A DNA stretch of 64,000 nt from Shewanella profunda (GTDB taxonomy: Bacteria > Pseudomonadota > Gammaproteobacteria > Enterobacterales > Shewanellaceae): the NCBI RefSeq assembly GCF_023283765.1, contig NZ_JAKILG010000014.1, forward strand, positions 30,077 to 94,076. The letters run 5' to 3'. The translations under genes were made by a program, and so were the position numbers. This document shows positions 9,212 to 17,459 of this stretch, piece by piece. Every line of letters starts with the position of its first letter. The stretch's first letter is position 1. The notes beneath the pieces are model-generated. The model was given only the letters and a program-made list of their open reading frames with translations. It was not told the origin of the DNA and made no database searches.

Positions 9212-9541
9212 TTAACCACCAGCTAACTTCACTTTGTAGTTTTGCTTTTCGAGTAACAATTTTAATTGTTCTCGATTGTCAGTTTGTATTTCGATAGTGA
9301 AATCCTTAACTGTACCGCCACAACCACATTGTTTTTTAAGGGTTTGAGCAAGGGCTTTTAGTGCCGTTTCATCTAACCCTAACCCTGAAATAATTGATAC
9401 GCCTTTGCCTTTGCGCCCCTTACTATCTCGGTGGATCCGCACAATACCATCTGATTCAGGTATTGCTTTGGCGGTTGACTCTGGGCTAATACGGCCTTTA
9501 TCGGTACTGTACACTAAGGACACGTTAGGATCTGCTTTCAT
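9212..9541 (-). CDS. yciH: SUI1/eIF1 family translation factor homologue YciH
   Basis: A 109-residue protein with the eIF1/SUI1 fold. After a variable N-terminus it shows VRIHRDSKGRKGKGVSIISGL, the LKKQCGCGGTVKD motif and IEIQTDNREQLKLLLEKQNY, all typical of bacterial YciH. In E. coli the protein can influence initiation fidelity in vitro, but it is not essential. The gene is monocistronic or leads into yqgE 112 bp downstream. Confidence 0.93.
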   Translation of the reverse strand: MKADPNVSLVYSTDKGRISPESTAKAIPESDGIVRIHRDSKGRKGKGVSIISGLGLDETALKALAQTLKKQCGCGGTVKDFTIEIQTDNREQLKLLLEKQNYKVKLAGG

Positions 9542-9618
9542 AAGTAATTTTCATTGGGATGTCAGTGACGTTATGCGACGGTAGTTTATCAAATTCGTTG
9601 GAGTTCGGGGAGGTAAAA

Positions 9619-9651
9619 AAAGACCACTTAAAGATTGACTGTAAGTGGTCT
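9619..9651 (-). terminator. Strong rho-independent terminator after the Fur-linked membrane gene
   Basis: A perfect 10-bp stem, AGACCACTTA (9621-9630) and TAAGTGGTCT (9642-9651), is followed on the minus strand by a run of seven T. It ends the transcript of the membrane protein gene starting at 10022. Confidence 0.85.
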
Positions 9652-9707
9652 GGAGAAAATGCTAACTCTTTGCAGGGAGGTAAGCATATTTTTGAAAGTT
9701 AGAACCT

Positions 9708-10022
9708 TTAAAAGCGCTGAGCTACCATCACGATCAATGCTATTGCTGTAAGTAGAGCACAAGGCATGATATATCGGTGCAACTTAGGCAGTGCAATTAA
9801 ACAGGCGGTTGATACAAATCCGAAAGCCGCTACAGTAGCGTAATTGGCGCCATTTGTGATGGCGTCGATAACTAACCAACTGAGTACAATTATCGGTAAT
9901 ATCAATAAACTAAAAGGCAAATGACGTTTAAGTTTTGTACTGTTGACTTCAGCGGGCGCTTTTTGTGGTGCGATGAAAAATATCGCTGATGCAACAATAA
10001 ATGCGCTAATAAACCAGTACAT
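9708..10022 (-). CDS. Small three-helix membrane protein downstream of a Fur box
   Basis: I do not recognise the family. The 104-residue product is very hydrophobic with three to four membrane segments: residues 3-18 (WFISAFIVASAIFFIA), 36-54, 62-79 and 84-100. A short basic loop (KLKRHLP) separates the first two. No catalytic motif is visible. The ATG lies 28 bp from a strong Fur-box match and the gene has its own terminator, so it looks like a single-gene iron-repressed unit. It could act in iron or siderophore physiology, but only the regulatory context points there. Confidence 0.75.
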   Translation of the reverse strand: MYWFISAFIVASAIFFIAPQKAPAEVNSTKLKRHLPFSLLILPIIVLSWLVIDAITNGANYATVAAFGFVSTACLIALPKLHRYIMPCALLTAIALIVMVAQRF

Positions 10023-10043
10023 ATCACTTACTCCCTCTTTTCT

Positions 10044-10062
10044 TTAATTGATAATCATTATC
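10044..10062 (-). promoter_or_regulatory. Predicted Fur box
   Basis: The 19 bases contain the complete right part of the classical Fur consensus (GATAATCATTATC, 10050-10062) and match the 19-bp E. coli consensus at 15 positions by eye. It sits 22-40 bp before the ATG of the membrane protein at 10022, where bound Fur would block transcription. The plus-strand lipoprotein gene starts 142 bp away and is less likely to be the target. Confidence 0.75.
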
Positions 10063-10203
10063 ATCTGTGATTTTATTGAAGTCAAGCTCAATGAGCTACC
10101 GCTTTTCCATCAATTGAGTTGTAGAACACTGAATAGCTCTGTAAGCTAAATTCATATCTCTGATACTTGTCTTTGTTCAGTTTGAACATTTGAGGAAAAT
10201 AAG

Positions 10204-10764
10204 ATGAAAAACATAATTGTTGGTTTAGCCGTACTGGCATTGAGTGCTTGTAGCTCACTGAAGTCTGGCTGGGACTATGATCCTAGTGTGAGTTTTACTC
10301 AATATAAAACCTATGCTTGGGTTGCTCAAAAAAATGAGGAGTCAGGATATCATTTGGATGGTTTGATGGATCAACGAGTCAGAGACGCCGTAAATGCTCA
10401 ATTAGCTGCTAAGGGAATGAACTTAGTCGATGCAAAAGAGGCTGATGTGTTGGTAAATTATCTCACTAAAATCGATAAGAAGATTAATGTCGATACCTTT
10501 AACACTAACTTTGGTTATCATCCCTACTATGGCCCAGGCTGGGGATGGGGTGGCAATATGCAAACTCAAACTACAGTCAGAGAGTATGAAGTGGGTACAT
10601 TAATAATTGATTTAATAGATAATAAAACAACCAAGCTTGTTTGGCGTGGTTCTGTCGCTGATACTATCCGTGATAAAAATACCCCTGTAGAAAGAGTACA
10701 GATTATCAATAAAGCTGTAGGTAGCGTAATGGCTAATTACCCGCCTAAATCAGATATTAAGTAG
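10204..10764 (+). CDS. DUF4136 family lipoprotein
   Basis: A 186-residue lipoprotein: MKNIIVGLAVLALSACSS carries a lipobox (LSAC, Cys16). The mature part has the DUF4136 pattern, beginning with VSFTQYKTYAW, then MDQRVRDAVNAQLAAKGM and a C-terminal IIDLIDNKTTKLVWRGSVADTI. A Tyr/Gly/Trp-rich insert (YHPYYGPGWGWGGN) precedes the C-terminal half. The residue after Cys is Ser, favouring the outer membrane. The function of the family is unknown. It is monocistronic with its own terminator. Confidence 0.9.
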   Translation: MKNIIVGLAVLALSACSSLKSGWDYDPSVSFTQYKTYAWVAQKNEESGYHLDGLMDQRVRDAVNAQLAAKGMNLVDAKEADVLVNYLTKIDKKINVDTFNTNFGYHPYYGPGWGWGGNMQTQTTVREYEVGTLIIDLIDNKTTKLVWRGSVADTIRDKNTPVERVQIINKAVGSVMANYPPKSDIK

Positions 10765-10790
10765 TTATTAGACGCTACAAATAAAGATTA

Positions 10791-10820
10791 AGCGACCTAC
10801 CTGTAGGTCGCTTTTTTTTG
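10791..10820 (+). terminator. Terminator after the DUF4136 gene
   Basis: AGCGACCTAC and GTAGGTCGCT form a 10-bp stem with a 2-nt gap, followed by eight T in total. Canonical rho-independent terminator. Confidence 0.9.
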
Positions 10821-11105
10821 GCTTTCTTTATGTAGTTAGTATATTAAAATACATTTTTATGCGGTTATTTACAAACTTGCCAAGTTCTCTTTATTTATAC
10901 TTATTAAAAAGTGACTTATTTTTAATGGTACATATTGGGTTTGTATTGTTAAATTGCTGTTATTGTTGTTTTTATTATATGGTTGCTGTATTCGTTAGTC
11001 ATTCTCATGTTTCATTATCTATTATTTTTTCTAATGATAATTTGAAAATTAAATCATTATATAACTTGAATTTTATCAGGCAGAATCAGCTTCTTTTTAT
11101 TGTGA
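10821..11105. other. AT-rich spacer without a supported gene
   Basis: This 285-bp stretch is much richer in A and T than its neighbours. It holds an 85-codon open frame (10859-11116) with no Shine-Dalgarno, many Tyr/Phe/Cys residues and no recognisable motif, which I treat as chance. The promoter of the TRIC-type gene at 11106 is probably here, and the composition would suit binding by H-NS-type proteins. Confidence 0.5.
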
Positions 11106-11759
11106 ATGATAGTTGAAATGCAAGAAGCGCAATTTATTGGATTACTATGGCTTGTTGGTATTCTTGCTGAAGCGATGACAGGAGCTCTGGCCGCTGGGCG
11201 AAAGCAGATGGATTTGTTTGGGGTTGTGATTATTGGCTGCGCAACGGCAATTGGTGGCGGTACTCTACGGGATATGATGCTAGGAAACTATCCCCTGATC
11301 TGGGTTGAGAATGTGCATTACCTTATCGCCATAGCGTTTGCTTCTTTATTGACGGTCGCTATTGCACCTGTCATGCGCTATCTGTCTAAACTATTTCTTG
11401 CTATAGATGCTTTAGGTCTTGCCGTATTTTCAATTGTTGGGGCACAGAAGACGTTAATGTTGGGATTTAGTCCCACAATTGCGGTTGTGATGGGGCTTGT
11501 TACTGGCGTATTTGGCGGGGTGATCCGTGATATTTTGTGTAATCAAGTACCTTTGATTTTTAAGAAGGAACTTTACGCGGTGATTTCACTTTTAACTGCT
11601 GGATTATATATCATCCTCAAAACCTACCAATTGACTGAATGGATTAACCTCGTGATCTGCCTTAGCATGGGTTTTAGTTTGCGGATGTTAGCGCTGCGAT
11701 ACCATTGGTCAATGCCTACTTTCGACTATCAAGCGAACAGTGACCAACAGACCCATTAA
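11106..11759 (+). CDS. TRIC-type cation channel family membrane protein (YicG/YadS, UPF0126)
   Basis: A 217-residue inner-membrane protein with about seven helices arranged as an internal duplication. Each half carries the family motif GGG-x-x-RD: AIGGGTLRDMMLG in the first and VFGGVIRDILCNQVPLIF in the second. Prokaryotic TRIC homologues form trimeric K+ channels in crystal structures; some relatives are linked to glycine use. The first ATG is at 11106. An ATG at 11118 (MQEAQF) is equally plausible because neither has a good Shine-Dalgarno. A terminator follows. Confidence 0.9.
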   Translation: MIVEMQEAQFIGLLWLVGILAEAMTGALAAGRKQMDLFGVVIIGCATAIGGGTLRDMMLGNYPLIWVENVHYLIAIAFASLLTVAIAPVMRYLSKLFLAIDALGLAVFSIVGAQKTLMLGFSPTIAVVMGLVTGVFGGVIRDILCNQVPLIFKKELYAVISLLTAGLYIILKTYQLTEWINLVICLSMGFSLRMLALRYHWSMPTFDYQANSDQQTH

Positions 11760-11767
11760 ATTCTAAG

Positions 11768-11798
11768 AAGCAGGCAAGGCAAGTTCCCTGCTTTTTTA
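11768..11798 (+). terminator. Terminator after the TRIC-type gene
   Basis: AAGCAGG (11768-11774) pairs with CCTGCTT (11787-11793), followed by a run of T. Confidence 0.7.
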
Positions 11799-11807
11799 CT
11801 TTGGCGA

Positions 11808-12401
11808 TTACTGTTGGTTTTGGATCGTTTTTAACGCTTCAAGTGCGGCATCATAGTTAGGATGTTCGGTGATGTTTGGCACTAACTCTTGATATTGGAG
11901 CTTACCTTCTGCATCAATAATAAAGATTGCTCTAGCTAATAGACCATAATTCTCAATTAACAGACCGTATTTTTCACCAAAATCACGCCAGACTGAATCA
12001 GAAAGTACTTTGATTTTGTCAACATTTTCAACTTTGCAGAAGCGCTTCTGTGCGAATGGCAGATCAGTACTTATGGTCAGCATTACTACATCATCTGAAA
12101 AGTGGCTAACTTCGCTGTTAAAGCGTTTAGTCTGTAGGGCGCATACGCCAGTATCTAAGCTAGGTACTGCGCTTATCAGCACGGTTTTACCTTTAAAATC
12201 ACTTAAGGTAACAGGGGTAAATTGCTCATCAACCACTTTAAATCCCGGTGCAATTTCAGCGACTTTAGGTAGTTTACCTTCAAGGGTTACGGTCTTTTCG
12301 CCCATAAGCACTTGTGGTTTTTCACTGGCGACAGCATTTGAATTCAGTAGTACTAAACTATAAAAACAACTGACGGCTAAAAATGAAATAGACTTTTGCA
12401 T
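11808..12401 (-). CDS. tpx: Thiol peroxidase Tpx with a signal peptide
   Basis: An atypical 2-Cys peroxiredoxin that reduces hydroperoxides. The Tpx motif PSLDTGVC places the peroxidatic residue at Cys87, with resolving Cys122 in QKRFCKV; the 35-residue gap is close to that of E. coli Tpx. The protein is 197 residues, about 30 longer than the cytoplasmic form, because of an N-terminal signal sequence (QKSISFLAVSCFYSLVLLN, ending around NAVA). It therefore probably works in the periplasm. The ATG at 12401 has AAGGAG 5 nt before it; the upstream GTG has no support. A 25-bp palindrome lies upstream. Confidence 0.93.
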   Translation of the reverse strand: MQKSISFLAVSCFYSLVLLNSNAVASEKPQVLMGEKTVTLEGKLPKVAEIAPGFKVVDEQFTPVTLSDFKGKTVLISAVPSLDTGVCALQTKRFNSEVSHFSDDVVMLTISTDLPFAQKRFCKVENVDKIKVLSDSVWRDFGEKYGLLIENYGLLARAIFIIDAEGKLQYQELVPNITEHPNYDAALEALKTIQNQQ

Positions 12402-12435
12402 TTTATCTCCTTGCACTTAAGTATTTCTGTGCGAA

Positions 12436-12460
12436 CGTAACATTAGTCACTAATGTTACG
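12436..12460. promoter_or_regulatory. 25-bp perfect palindrome upstream of tpx (putative operator)
   Basis: CGTAACATTAGT (12436-12447) and ACTAATGTTACG (12449-12460) are exact inverted repeats around a single C. The site is 35-59 bp before the tpx ATG and downstream of mscS. A 1-nt loop makes it unlikely to be a simple RNA hairpin, so a dimeric repressor or activator site is the natural reading. No regulator is assigned. Confidence 0.55.
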
Positions 12461-12480
12461 CTAAAACGCTTTTATGAACC

Positions 12481-12512
12481 ATAAAGAGATCGGTATTAAC
12501 CGACCTCTTTAT
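12481..12512 (-). terminator. Hairpin after mscS
   Basis: ATAAAGAG and CTCTTTAT, with inner TCGGT and ACCGA, form a long stem with one mismatch, 12 bp after the mscS stop. The T-tract on the minus strand is short, so termination efficiency is uncertain. Confidence 0.5.
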
Positions 12513-12523
12513 CTGATATCAGA

Positions 12524-13351
12524 TTATTTCGTTTCTGGTAATTGCTTCACATGAATATCCATCTGTGGGAATGGAATTTCAATATTGGCGGCATCCAGAG
12601 CATTTTTGATTTGCTCAAGGATCTCAAAACGTGCGTCCCAAAAATTAGGGGTTTTAACCCAAGGACGAACAACAAAGTTAATTGAGGAGTTTGCCAACTC
12701 AGACAAGGCTACAGTGTAGGAGGGATCTTTTAATACGTATTGATTGTTATCTAGAACGTCGGTTAATATTTTTTTAGTTAATGCGATATCCGCAGTGTAA
12801 GAGACTCCGATGACAAGATCGATACGGCGATTTTCTAAGGCGGAGTAGTTAGTGATAGTGCCATTCATAATAGAGGAATTTGGCGCAACAATAACTTTAT
12901 TATCAGGGGTACGTAATTTTGTTGAAAAAATAGTAATTTCATCAACAGTACCGGCTATCCCTGCTGCTTCAATATAATCACCCACGCGGCAAGGGCGGAA
13001 TAACACCATTAATACGCCAGAGGCAAAATTAGATAATGAACCTTGCAGAGCTAAACCTATAGCGAGACCAGCTGCACCGATAACGGCAACCAGTGATGCT
13101 GTTTGTACGCCAATTTGTCCTAATGTTGCAATGATAGTGAAGACAAATACAATCGTCCAAGTTAAGTTTGCGACAAAGGAAACAACAGTTGGGTCAATTT
13201 TTCGGCTGTTGAGCAATTTACGTATAACCTTTTGTGCCACGCCTGAAAAATATTTACCGACAAAAAAGATAATAATAGCGAACAGGATTTTTAGACCATA
13301 GGTCATAACTAATTCTGGTGCTTGATTTAATAGACCCTCTAGGTTTTCCAT
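12524..13351 (-). CDS. mscS: Small-conductance mechanosensitive channel (MscS family)
   Basis: A 275-residue inner-membrane channel that opens under tension to release osmolytes. Helix TM3 is clear (SLVAVIGAAGLAIGLALQGSLSNFASGVLMVLFRP), followed by the beta domain (VGDYIEAAGIAGTVDEITIFSTKLRTPDN) and the C-terminal NIEIPFPQMDIHV. Length and topology match E. coli MscS. The ATG at 13351 has AGGGAG at 7-nt spacing; a TTG ten codons earlier is unsupported. It lies 33 bp downstream of the OmpA-like gene and may be cotranscribed with it. Confidence 0.95.
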   Translation of the reverse strand: MENLEGLLNQAPELVMTYGLKILFAIIIFFVGKYFSGVAQKVIRKLLNSRKIDPTVVSFVANLTWTIVFVFTIIATLGQIGVQTASLVAVIGAAGLAIGLALQGSLSNFASGVLMVLFRPCRVGDYIEAAGIAGTVDEITIFSTKLRTPDNKVIVAPNSSIMNGTITNYSALENRRIDLVIGVSYTADIALTKKILTDVLDNNQYVLKDPSYTVALSELANSSINFVVRPWVKTPNFWDARFEILEQIKNALDAANIEIPFPQMDIHVKQLPETK

Positions 13352-13384
13352 TGAACAACTCCCTAAAAAATACGCTAACAAAAA

Positions 13385-13975
13385 CTATTTATTATTGACG
13401 ATAAATTGTACTCGTCGATTTAATCTGCGCCCTTCGCTAGAACGATTATCTGCGACAGGTTCAGATATGCCTTTACCGATAACGGTAAATCGATTTGGAT
13501 TAAAGCCATAGTCTTCAACCAAAACTCGTCTCACATTTTCAGCCCGCTGTAGTGACAACTGATAATTAAACTCAGGTGTACCTACTATGTCAGTGTGTCC
13601 AACTAAGACCAAGGCAACATCATTGGCTTCTAGGAATGCTTTGACTAAAGCCAACGTTTTCCATTGTGATAAGTCAACCTCGGCAATTGCAAATTCAAAA
13701 TATACTATTGCTGTAGCGATATTATGACAATCAGCGCTTGAATAAGTACTTGGATCATTTATGTCACATTGAATGTTGTCTGTGATGACTTCTGCTTCAT
13801 AGGGGCAACCATTTGCCAATACTTCTGTATTTGCTGGCGTATTCGGACAGGCATCTTTAATGTTCGGTACACCATCTTGATCTGTATCCTGCCAAGCATA
13901 AACCTGTGATGTTAGGCTTAATCCTAATATCAAAAGCGTAAGCTTAATCCAGTGCAATAGGGATATATTCACCAC
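13385..13975 (-). CDS. OmpA-like peptidoglycan-binding protein with a thrombospondin type-3 repeat
   Basis: A 196-residue exported protein. A signal peptide (residues 1-27, ending VYA) is followed by a calcium-binding type-3 repeat (DTDQDGVPNIKDACPNTP) and then a C-terminal OmpA domain (about 85-195) with VLVGHTDIVGTPEFNYQLSLQRAENV and GRRLNRRVQF, which binds peptidoglycan. There is no N-terminal beta-barrel and no lipobox, so it is a soluble periplasmic or wall-associated protein. The start is GTG, with AAGGTG just upstream. It precedes mscS by 33 bp; both deal with envelope stress. Confidence 0.88.
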   Translation of the reverse strand: MVNISLLHWIKLTLLILGLSLTSQVYAWQDTDQDGVPNIKDACPNTPANTEVLANGCPYEAEVITDNIQCDINDPSTYSSADCHNIATAIVYFEFAIAEVDLSQWKTLALVKAFLEANDVALVLVGHTDIVGTPEFNYQLSLQRAENVRRVLVEDYGFNPNRFTVIGKGISEPVADNRSSEGRRLNRRVQFIVNNK

Positions 13976-14173
13976 AAATCACCTTATATATGATGGGTGT
14001 TAGTCAAAAAAGCTAAGAAGTTCGCTTTACTGCCGCTGGACTACCTTAGTGTTGTATTCTATCTATTTACAGCTACTTCGCCAACTCTAACGCAGGTTTT
14101 TCATCTGCGAGCGCTGTTCTTAACAAAAGAAATAATCTGAGTATATTCATTTTTTACTTTTATGTACTTTGGC

Positions 14174-14188
14174 GCTAGAGTCTCTAGC
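14174..14188. promoter_or_regulatory. 15-bp palindrome upstream of ltaE
   Basis: GCTAGAG (14174-14180) and CTCTAGC (14182-14188) are exact inverted repeats around one T, 34 bp before the ltaE ATG. Candidate operator; no regulator assigned. Confidence 0.35.
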
Positions 14189-14222
14189 CCATTGGGATTA
14201 AGCAAATGAAGTTGAGGGCAAG

Positions 14223-15236
14223 ATGATAGATTTACGCAGTGACACTGTTACCCAGCCGACAGAAGCGATGCGATTAGCCATGTCCAGAGCTGAGGTCGGT
14301 GATGATGTATATGGTGATGATCCGACCGTAAACAGTTTGCAGGACATGGCGGCGGAGATGTTTGGCTTTGAGAGTGCGCTCTTTACTGCCTCAGGTACTC
14401 AGGCAAATTTACTTGCCCTAATGGCCCATTGTGAGCGTGGGGATGAGTATCTGTGTGGGCAACAGGCACACAATTATAAGTTTGAGGGAGGCGGCGCCGC
14501 AGTTTTAGGCAGTATTCAGCCTCAGCCATTGATGAATCAATTGGACGGGACTATTGCTTTAGCCGACATAGAGGCTGCGATTAAACCTGATGATATCCAC
14601 TTTGCGCGAACACGGTTATTAAGTTTAGAAAATACCATTGGTGGCAAAGTGTTACCGCAAAGCTATCTGGCGAATGCACAGGCGTTGGCTTTTCATCGTG
14701 GTTTAAAAATTCACCTTGATGGCGCTAGAGTGGCCAATGCTGCTGTAGCACAAAATATTACCATTAGTGAGATCACCGCGCACTTTGACTCTGTGTCAAT
14801 TTGCCTTTCAAAGGGGCTTTGTGCACCAGTAGGTTCATTACTCCTAGGTGATGAGCGGTTGGTTAAGAAGGCGACACGCTGGCGTAAAATGCTCGGGGGC
14901 GGCATGCGCCAAGCGGGGATTTTAGCCGCCGCAGGTAAATTGGCATTGACAGAGCAAGTGGAAAGACTCGCAGAGGATCATGAAAATGCAACATACTTTG
15001 CCCGCAAATTAGCCGAATTAACCGAATTTGAGGTTGATTTAGCCACTGTACAAACCAATATGTTATTTGCGGCCTTGGCGCCCCATATCGATGCTGTGTT
15101 ATTGGCAAAGCGATGCAAAGAGGCCGGTATTTTAATTAGCCCAGGAAGAACACTTCGCTTAGTTACACATAAGGATATTAGTCGTCAGGATATTGATAAA
15201 GTGCTAAACGTCTTTAAGTTATATTTTCAAGCTTAA
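14223..15236 (+). CDS. ltaE: Low-specificity L-threonine aldolase
   Basis: A PLP enzyme that cleaves threonine and allo-threonine to glycine and acetaldehyde. The 337 residues begin MIDLRSDTVTQPTEAMR, contain YGDDPTVN and the PLP-phosphate region TASGTQANLLALMAHC, and place the Schiff-base lysine at Lys197 in SICLSKGLCAPVGS. LDGARVANA supplies the PLP-ring aspartate. The ATG has GAGGGCAAG immediately upstream. It is monocistronic, with a palindrome upstream and a terminator downstream. Confidence 0.96.
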   Translation: MIDLRSDTVTQPTEAMRLAMSRAEVGDDVYGDDPTVNSLQDMAAEMFGFESALFTASGTQANLLALMAHCERGDEYLCGQQAHNYKFEGGGAAVLGSIQPQPLMNQLDGTIALADIEAAIKPDDIHFARTRLLSLENTIGGKVLPQSYLANAQALAFHRGLKIHLDGARVANAAVAQNITISEITAHFDSVSICLSKGLCAPVGSLLLGDERLVKKATRWRKMLGGGMRQAGILAAAGKLALTEQVERLAEDHENATYFARKLAELTEFEVDLATVQTNMLFAALAPHIDAVLLAKRCKEAGILISPGRTLRLVTHKDISRQDIDKVLNVFKLYFQA

Positions 15237-15255
15237 TTGAGTCCTAGGTATTTCT

Positions 15256-15282
15256 TGCCCAAGCATTGTCTTGGGCATTTTT
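15256..15282 (+). terminator. Terminator after ltaE
   Basis: TGCCCAAG (15256-15263) and CTTGGGCA (15270-15277) form an 8-bp stem followed by a T-rich tail. Confidence 0.8.
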
Positions 15283-15411
15283 ATAGTCACAAATCAATTT
15301 AATGTGGTTGATTGAACATTTAGTGCCTTGAAACGGCACTAGAGTTTGGGCGAATTTTTTGTGCCTATCTATACTAAAACAACGAGATAATATCACTGGG
15401 GCAGGTATAGG

Positions 15412-16884
15412 TTGAAACCTGATAATAATACAAATAAAGGGGTTGATTATTGGACAAATCGGATCAGTGAATTAGAGATGCCAGCACTGTGTTCGACGGT
15501 CAAATCGTTAGAAAAGCTCGCCAAGGATGACGTTTCCTCTCTCGCACTGTTGGGGCGTAGCGTGATGCACGATAACGCCTTAACTTCCCGCATATTAAGA
15601 GTGGCTAATAGCGCCATATATCATAAAGGCAGTTCGCAAATCTCTACCGTTAGCCGTGCTGCAATTGTGCTTGGTTTTGATGTGGTACGTAATATTTGTA
15701 TAACGGCGAAACTACTTTCTAGTTTGCTTGAAAGCAAAAATTTGTCACCCGCTGTTTATCAAAGATTAATTAAGTTGATGGCGAAGGCATTTCAATCGGC
15801 CATGATAGCGCGGATGATGTTGAGTCATTATGATGAGGATTTACAGGAAGAAGCCTTTATCGCTTCTTTGCTCTACCACATAGGTGAAAGTGCATTTTGG
15901 AGTATTGGTGGAGAACTGACAGAGGTACTCGATCACAAGCTCAGTGAATGTGAAACACCTATAGAAGAAAAAGCGCTCATTCGCGAAACACTCGGAACTT
16001 CATTCTTACAATTAACGCAAAGTATTGCCCGCCATTGGGGATTGGGAGAATTATTGACCAATGCGGTTAATTATCCAGATGATCAACGTCCCGAAATTCG
16101 CGCTATTTTCCTTGCAGATAAACTTTGCAGTATTCTTTCTCAGCCAATCCTCGATAAAGTTGAGTTGGATAAACGTATCAGTCAAGCCGCTATTTTTACA
16201 GGGTTAGAGGAAAGTGAGTTTAAAACTCGTATGCAGCGCTGTGCGAATGCAACCCATAAATTAGCAGAGGTATATGGTGCTAGGGTATTACACCAATACC
16301 TGCCTGATCCTAAACGTATTGTTGATGAGACTGAGCTTGGAGCCGTTCCCTTAGAAATGCCTCCCTATCAAGCCAACTTGAGTATTCAGTTGGCTAAACT
16401 TAGGGAGTTGACCGCTTATGCCATTAATAAGGGTGATTTTAATCAGATCATGCAAACCGTGTTAGAAGGTATTTTAGAGGGCGTTGGAGTAGACCGCTGT
16501 GGGGTATTGCTATTATCTCCTAGCCGTAAGCAGCTTCAGCCTCGAGTGATGTTAGGCAAGGATGCTGAAGAGATGAAACAGCAATTTATTATTGATTTAA
16601 GTGATAAAAAGGGATTATTTCCTCAAGCGATGGAGCATAAAGAGGCTCTTTGGATAGATGACCCTACCTCTACAAAATGGCGAGAGCAGTGCAAGGAGCT
16701 GCAAATCCAGCATGTATCTAGCCAAGGTTTTTTACTTGCACCATTGTTGGTGGATAGCAAGGTTATCGGTTTTTATTACGCAGACAGGGGACCATCTGAA
16801 AGGTTTTTTGAAGAAGATGATTTTCAAAGTTTTATCCACTTCTCCCAGTTGGCTAATGTGTGCTTTACCGTATGCTTGAGGTAG
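15412..16884 (+). CDS. HDOD domain plus GAF domain signalling protein
   Basis: A 490-residue cytoplasmic protein. Residues about 15-220 form an HDOD domain (a degenerate HD phosphohydrolase relative): ALCSTVKSLEKL, SRILRVANSAIYH and ISTVSRAAIVLGFDVVRN are typical. Residues about 330-490 form a GAF-type domain (VLEGILEGVGVDRCGVLLLSP, then FLLAPLLVDSKVIGFYYADRG). Such proteins take part in signalling that often connects to c-di-GMP or chemotaxis, but the output here is unknown. The start is TTG at 15412, the only start between an in-frame stop and the conserved region apart from Met23. Confidence 0.88.
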   Translation: MKPDNNTNKGVDYWTNRISELEMPALCSTVKSLEKLAKDDVSSLALLGRSVMHDNALTSRILRVANSAIYHKGSSQISTVSRAAIVLGFDVVRNICITAKLLSSLLESKNLSPAVYQRLIKLMAKAFQSAMIARMMLSHYDEDLQEEAFIASLLYHIGESAFWSIGGELTEVLDHKLSECETPIEEKALIRETLGTSFLQLTQSIARHWGLGELLTNAVNYPDDQRPEIRAIFLADKLCSILSQPILDKVELDKRISQAAIFTGLEESEFKTRMQRCANATHKLAEVYGARVLHQYLPDPKRIVDETELGAVPLEMPPYQANLSIQLAKLRELTAYAINKGDFNQIMQTVLEGILEGVGVDRCGVLLLSPSRKQLQPRVMLGKDAEEMKQQFIIDLSDKKGLFPQAMEHKEALWIDDPTSTKWREQCKELQIQHVSSQGFLLAPLLVDSKVIGFYYADRGPSERFFEEDDFQSFIHFSQLANVCFTVCLR

Positions 16885-16902
16885 AACATTCAAAATGTGA
16901 GG

Positions 16903-17427
16903 TTATTTTTTATTTACTGCTTTGATTTCATTGGTGATCTGCTTAGCAATATTGTTAGGGATTGGAAAACTTAAATGATATTGAGCAATTTTCCATTGGC
17001 CATCGGTTTTGATTAAGGCGCCTGTTCCGCGGCTTATACCGTAGGCTGGACTGTTCAACAGCTCATCAAATAGTATGGTATCCCCGTGTTGAACTAAGTG
17101 CCGCTCAGTTAAATCGTATCGCCAGCCTTTTGTCGGGCGGGAATAACGTTCAAACTCCGTCATGCCCCAGCGTTCACTGGCATCTGTTCCAATAAAAATG
17201 CCATCCTCTCTATACAGTGCAAAATACTTATCCCAATCGGCGTTGCTTGAATATTGATTCAGCAAATCGAGCACTTGTGCTGCAGCTTGTTGATCAGGGC
17301 TTATTGCTATTTCAGTTTGTGTCAGGGTTTTAGCAGTAAGTTGCTGAGAGTTCATTATAAAACTGATAAACACGAGTCCCACTGCAGTGAGGATTAAACG
17401 TGGGTATTGAAGCTTTTTACTTAACAT
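16903..17427 (-). CDS. Exported NTF2/SnoaL-like protein
   Basis: A 174-residue protein with an N-terminal signal or anchor (LILTAVGLVFISFIM, residues 11-25) and an NTF2-like cone-shaped domain of the SnoaL/DUF4440 type: VLDLLNQYSSNADWDKYFALYREDGIFIGTD, then the terminal GTGALIKTDGQWKIAQYHLSFP. These folds serve as small enzymes or ligand-binding units, and the sequence does not say which. It sits 32 bp downstream of mtfA on the same strand and could be cotranscribed. Confidence 0.8.
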   Translation of the reverse strand: MLSKKLQYPRLILTAVGLVFISFIMNSQQLTAKTLTQTEIAISPDQQAAAQVLDLLNQYSSNADWDKYFALYREDGIFIGTDASERWGMTEFERYSRPTKGWRYDLTERHLVQHGDTILFDELLNSPAYGISRGTGALIKTDGQWKIAQYHLSFPIPNNIAKQITNEIKAVNKK

Positions 17428-17459
17428 ATTGTTTTCCTTGTTTTTATACTGTTAATTCA

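Noticed and set aside
10859..11116. 85-codon frame in the AT-rich spacer
   Set aside because: No Shine-Dalgarno, odd composition (Leu/Tyr/Phe/Cys rich) as expected from AT-rich random sequence, and no recognisable motif.
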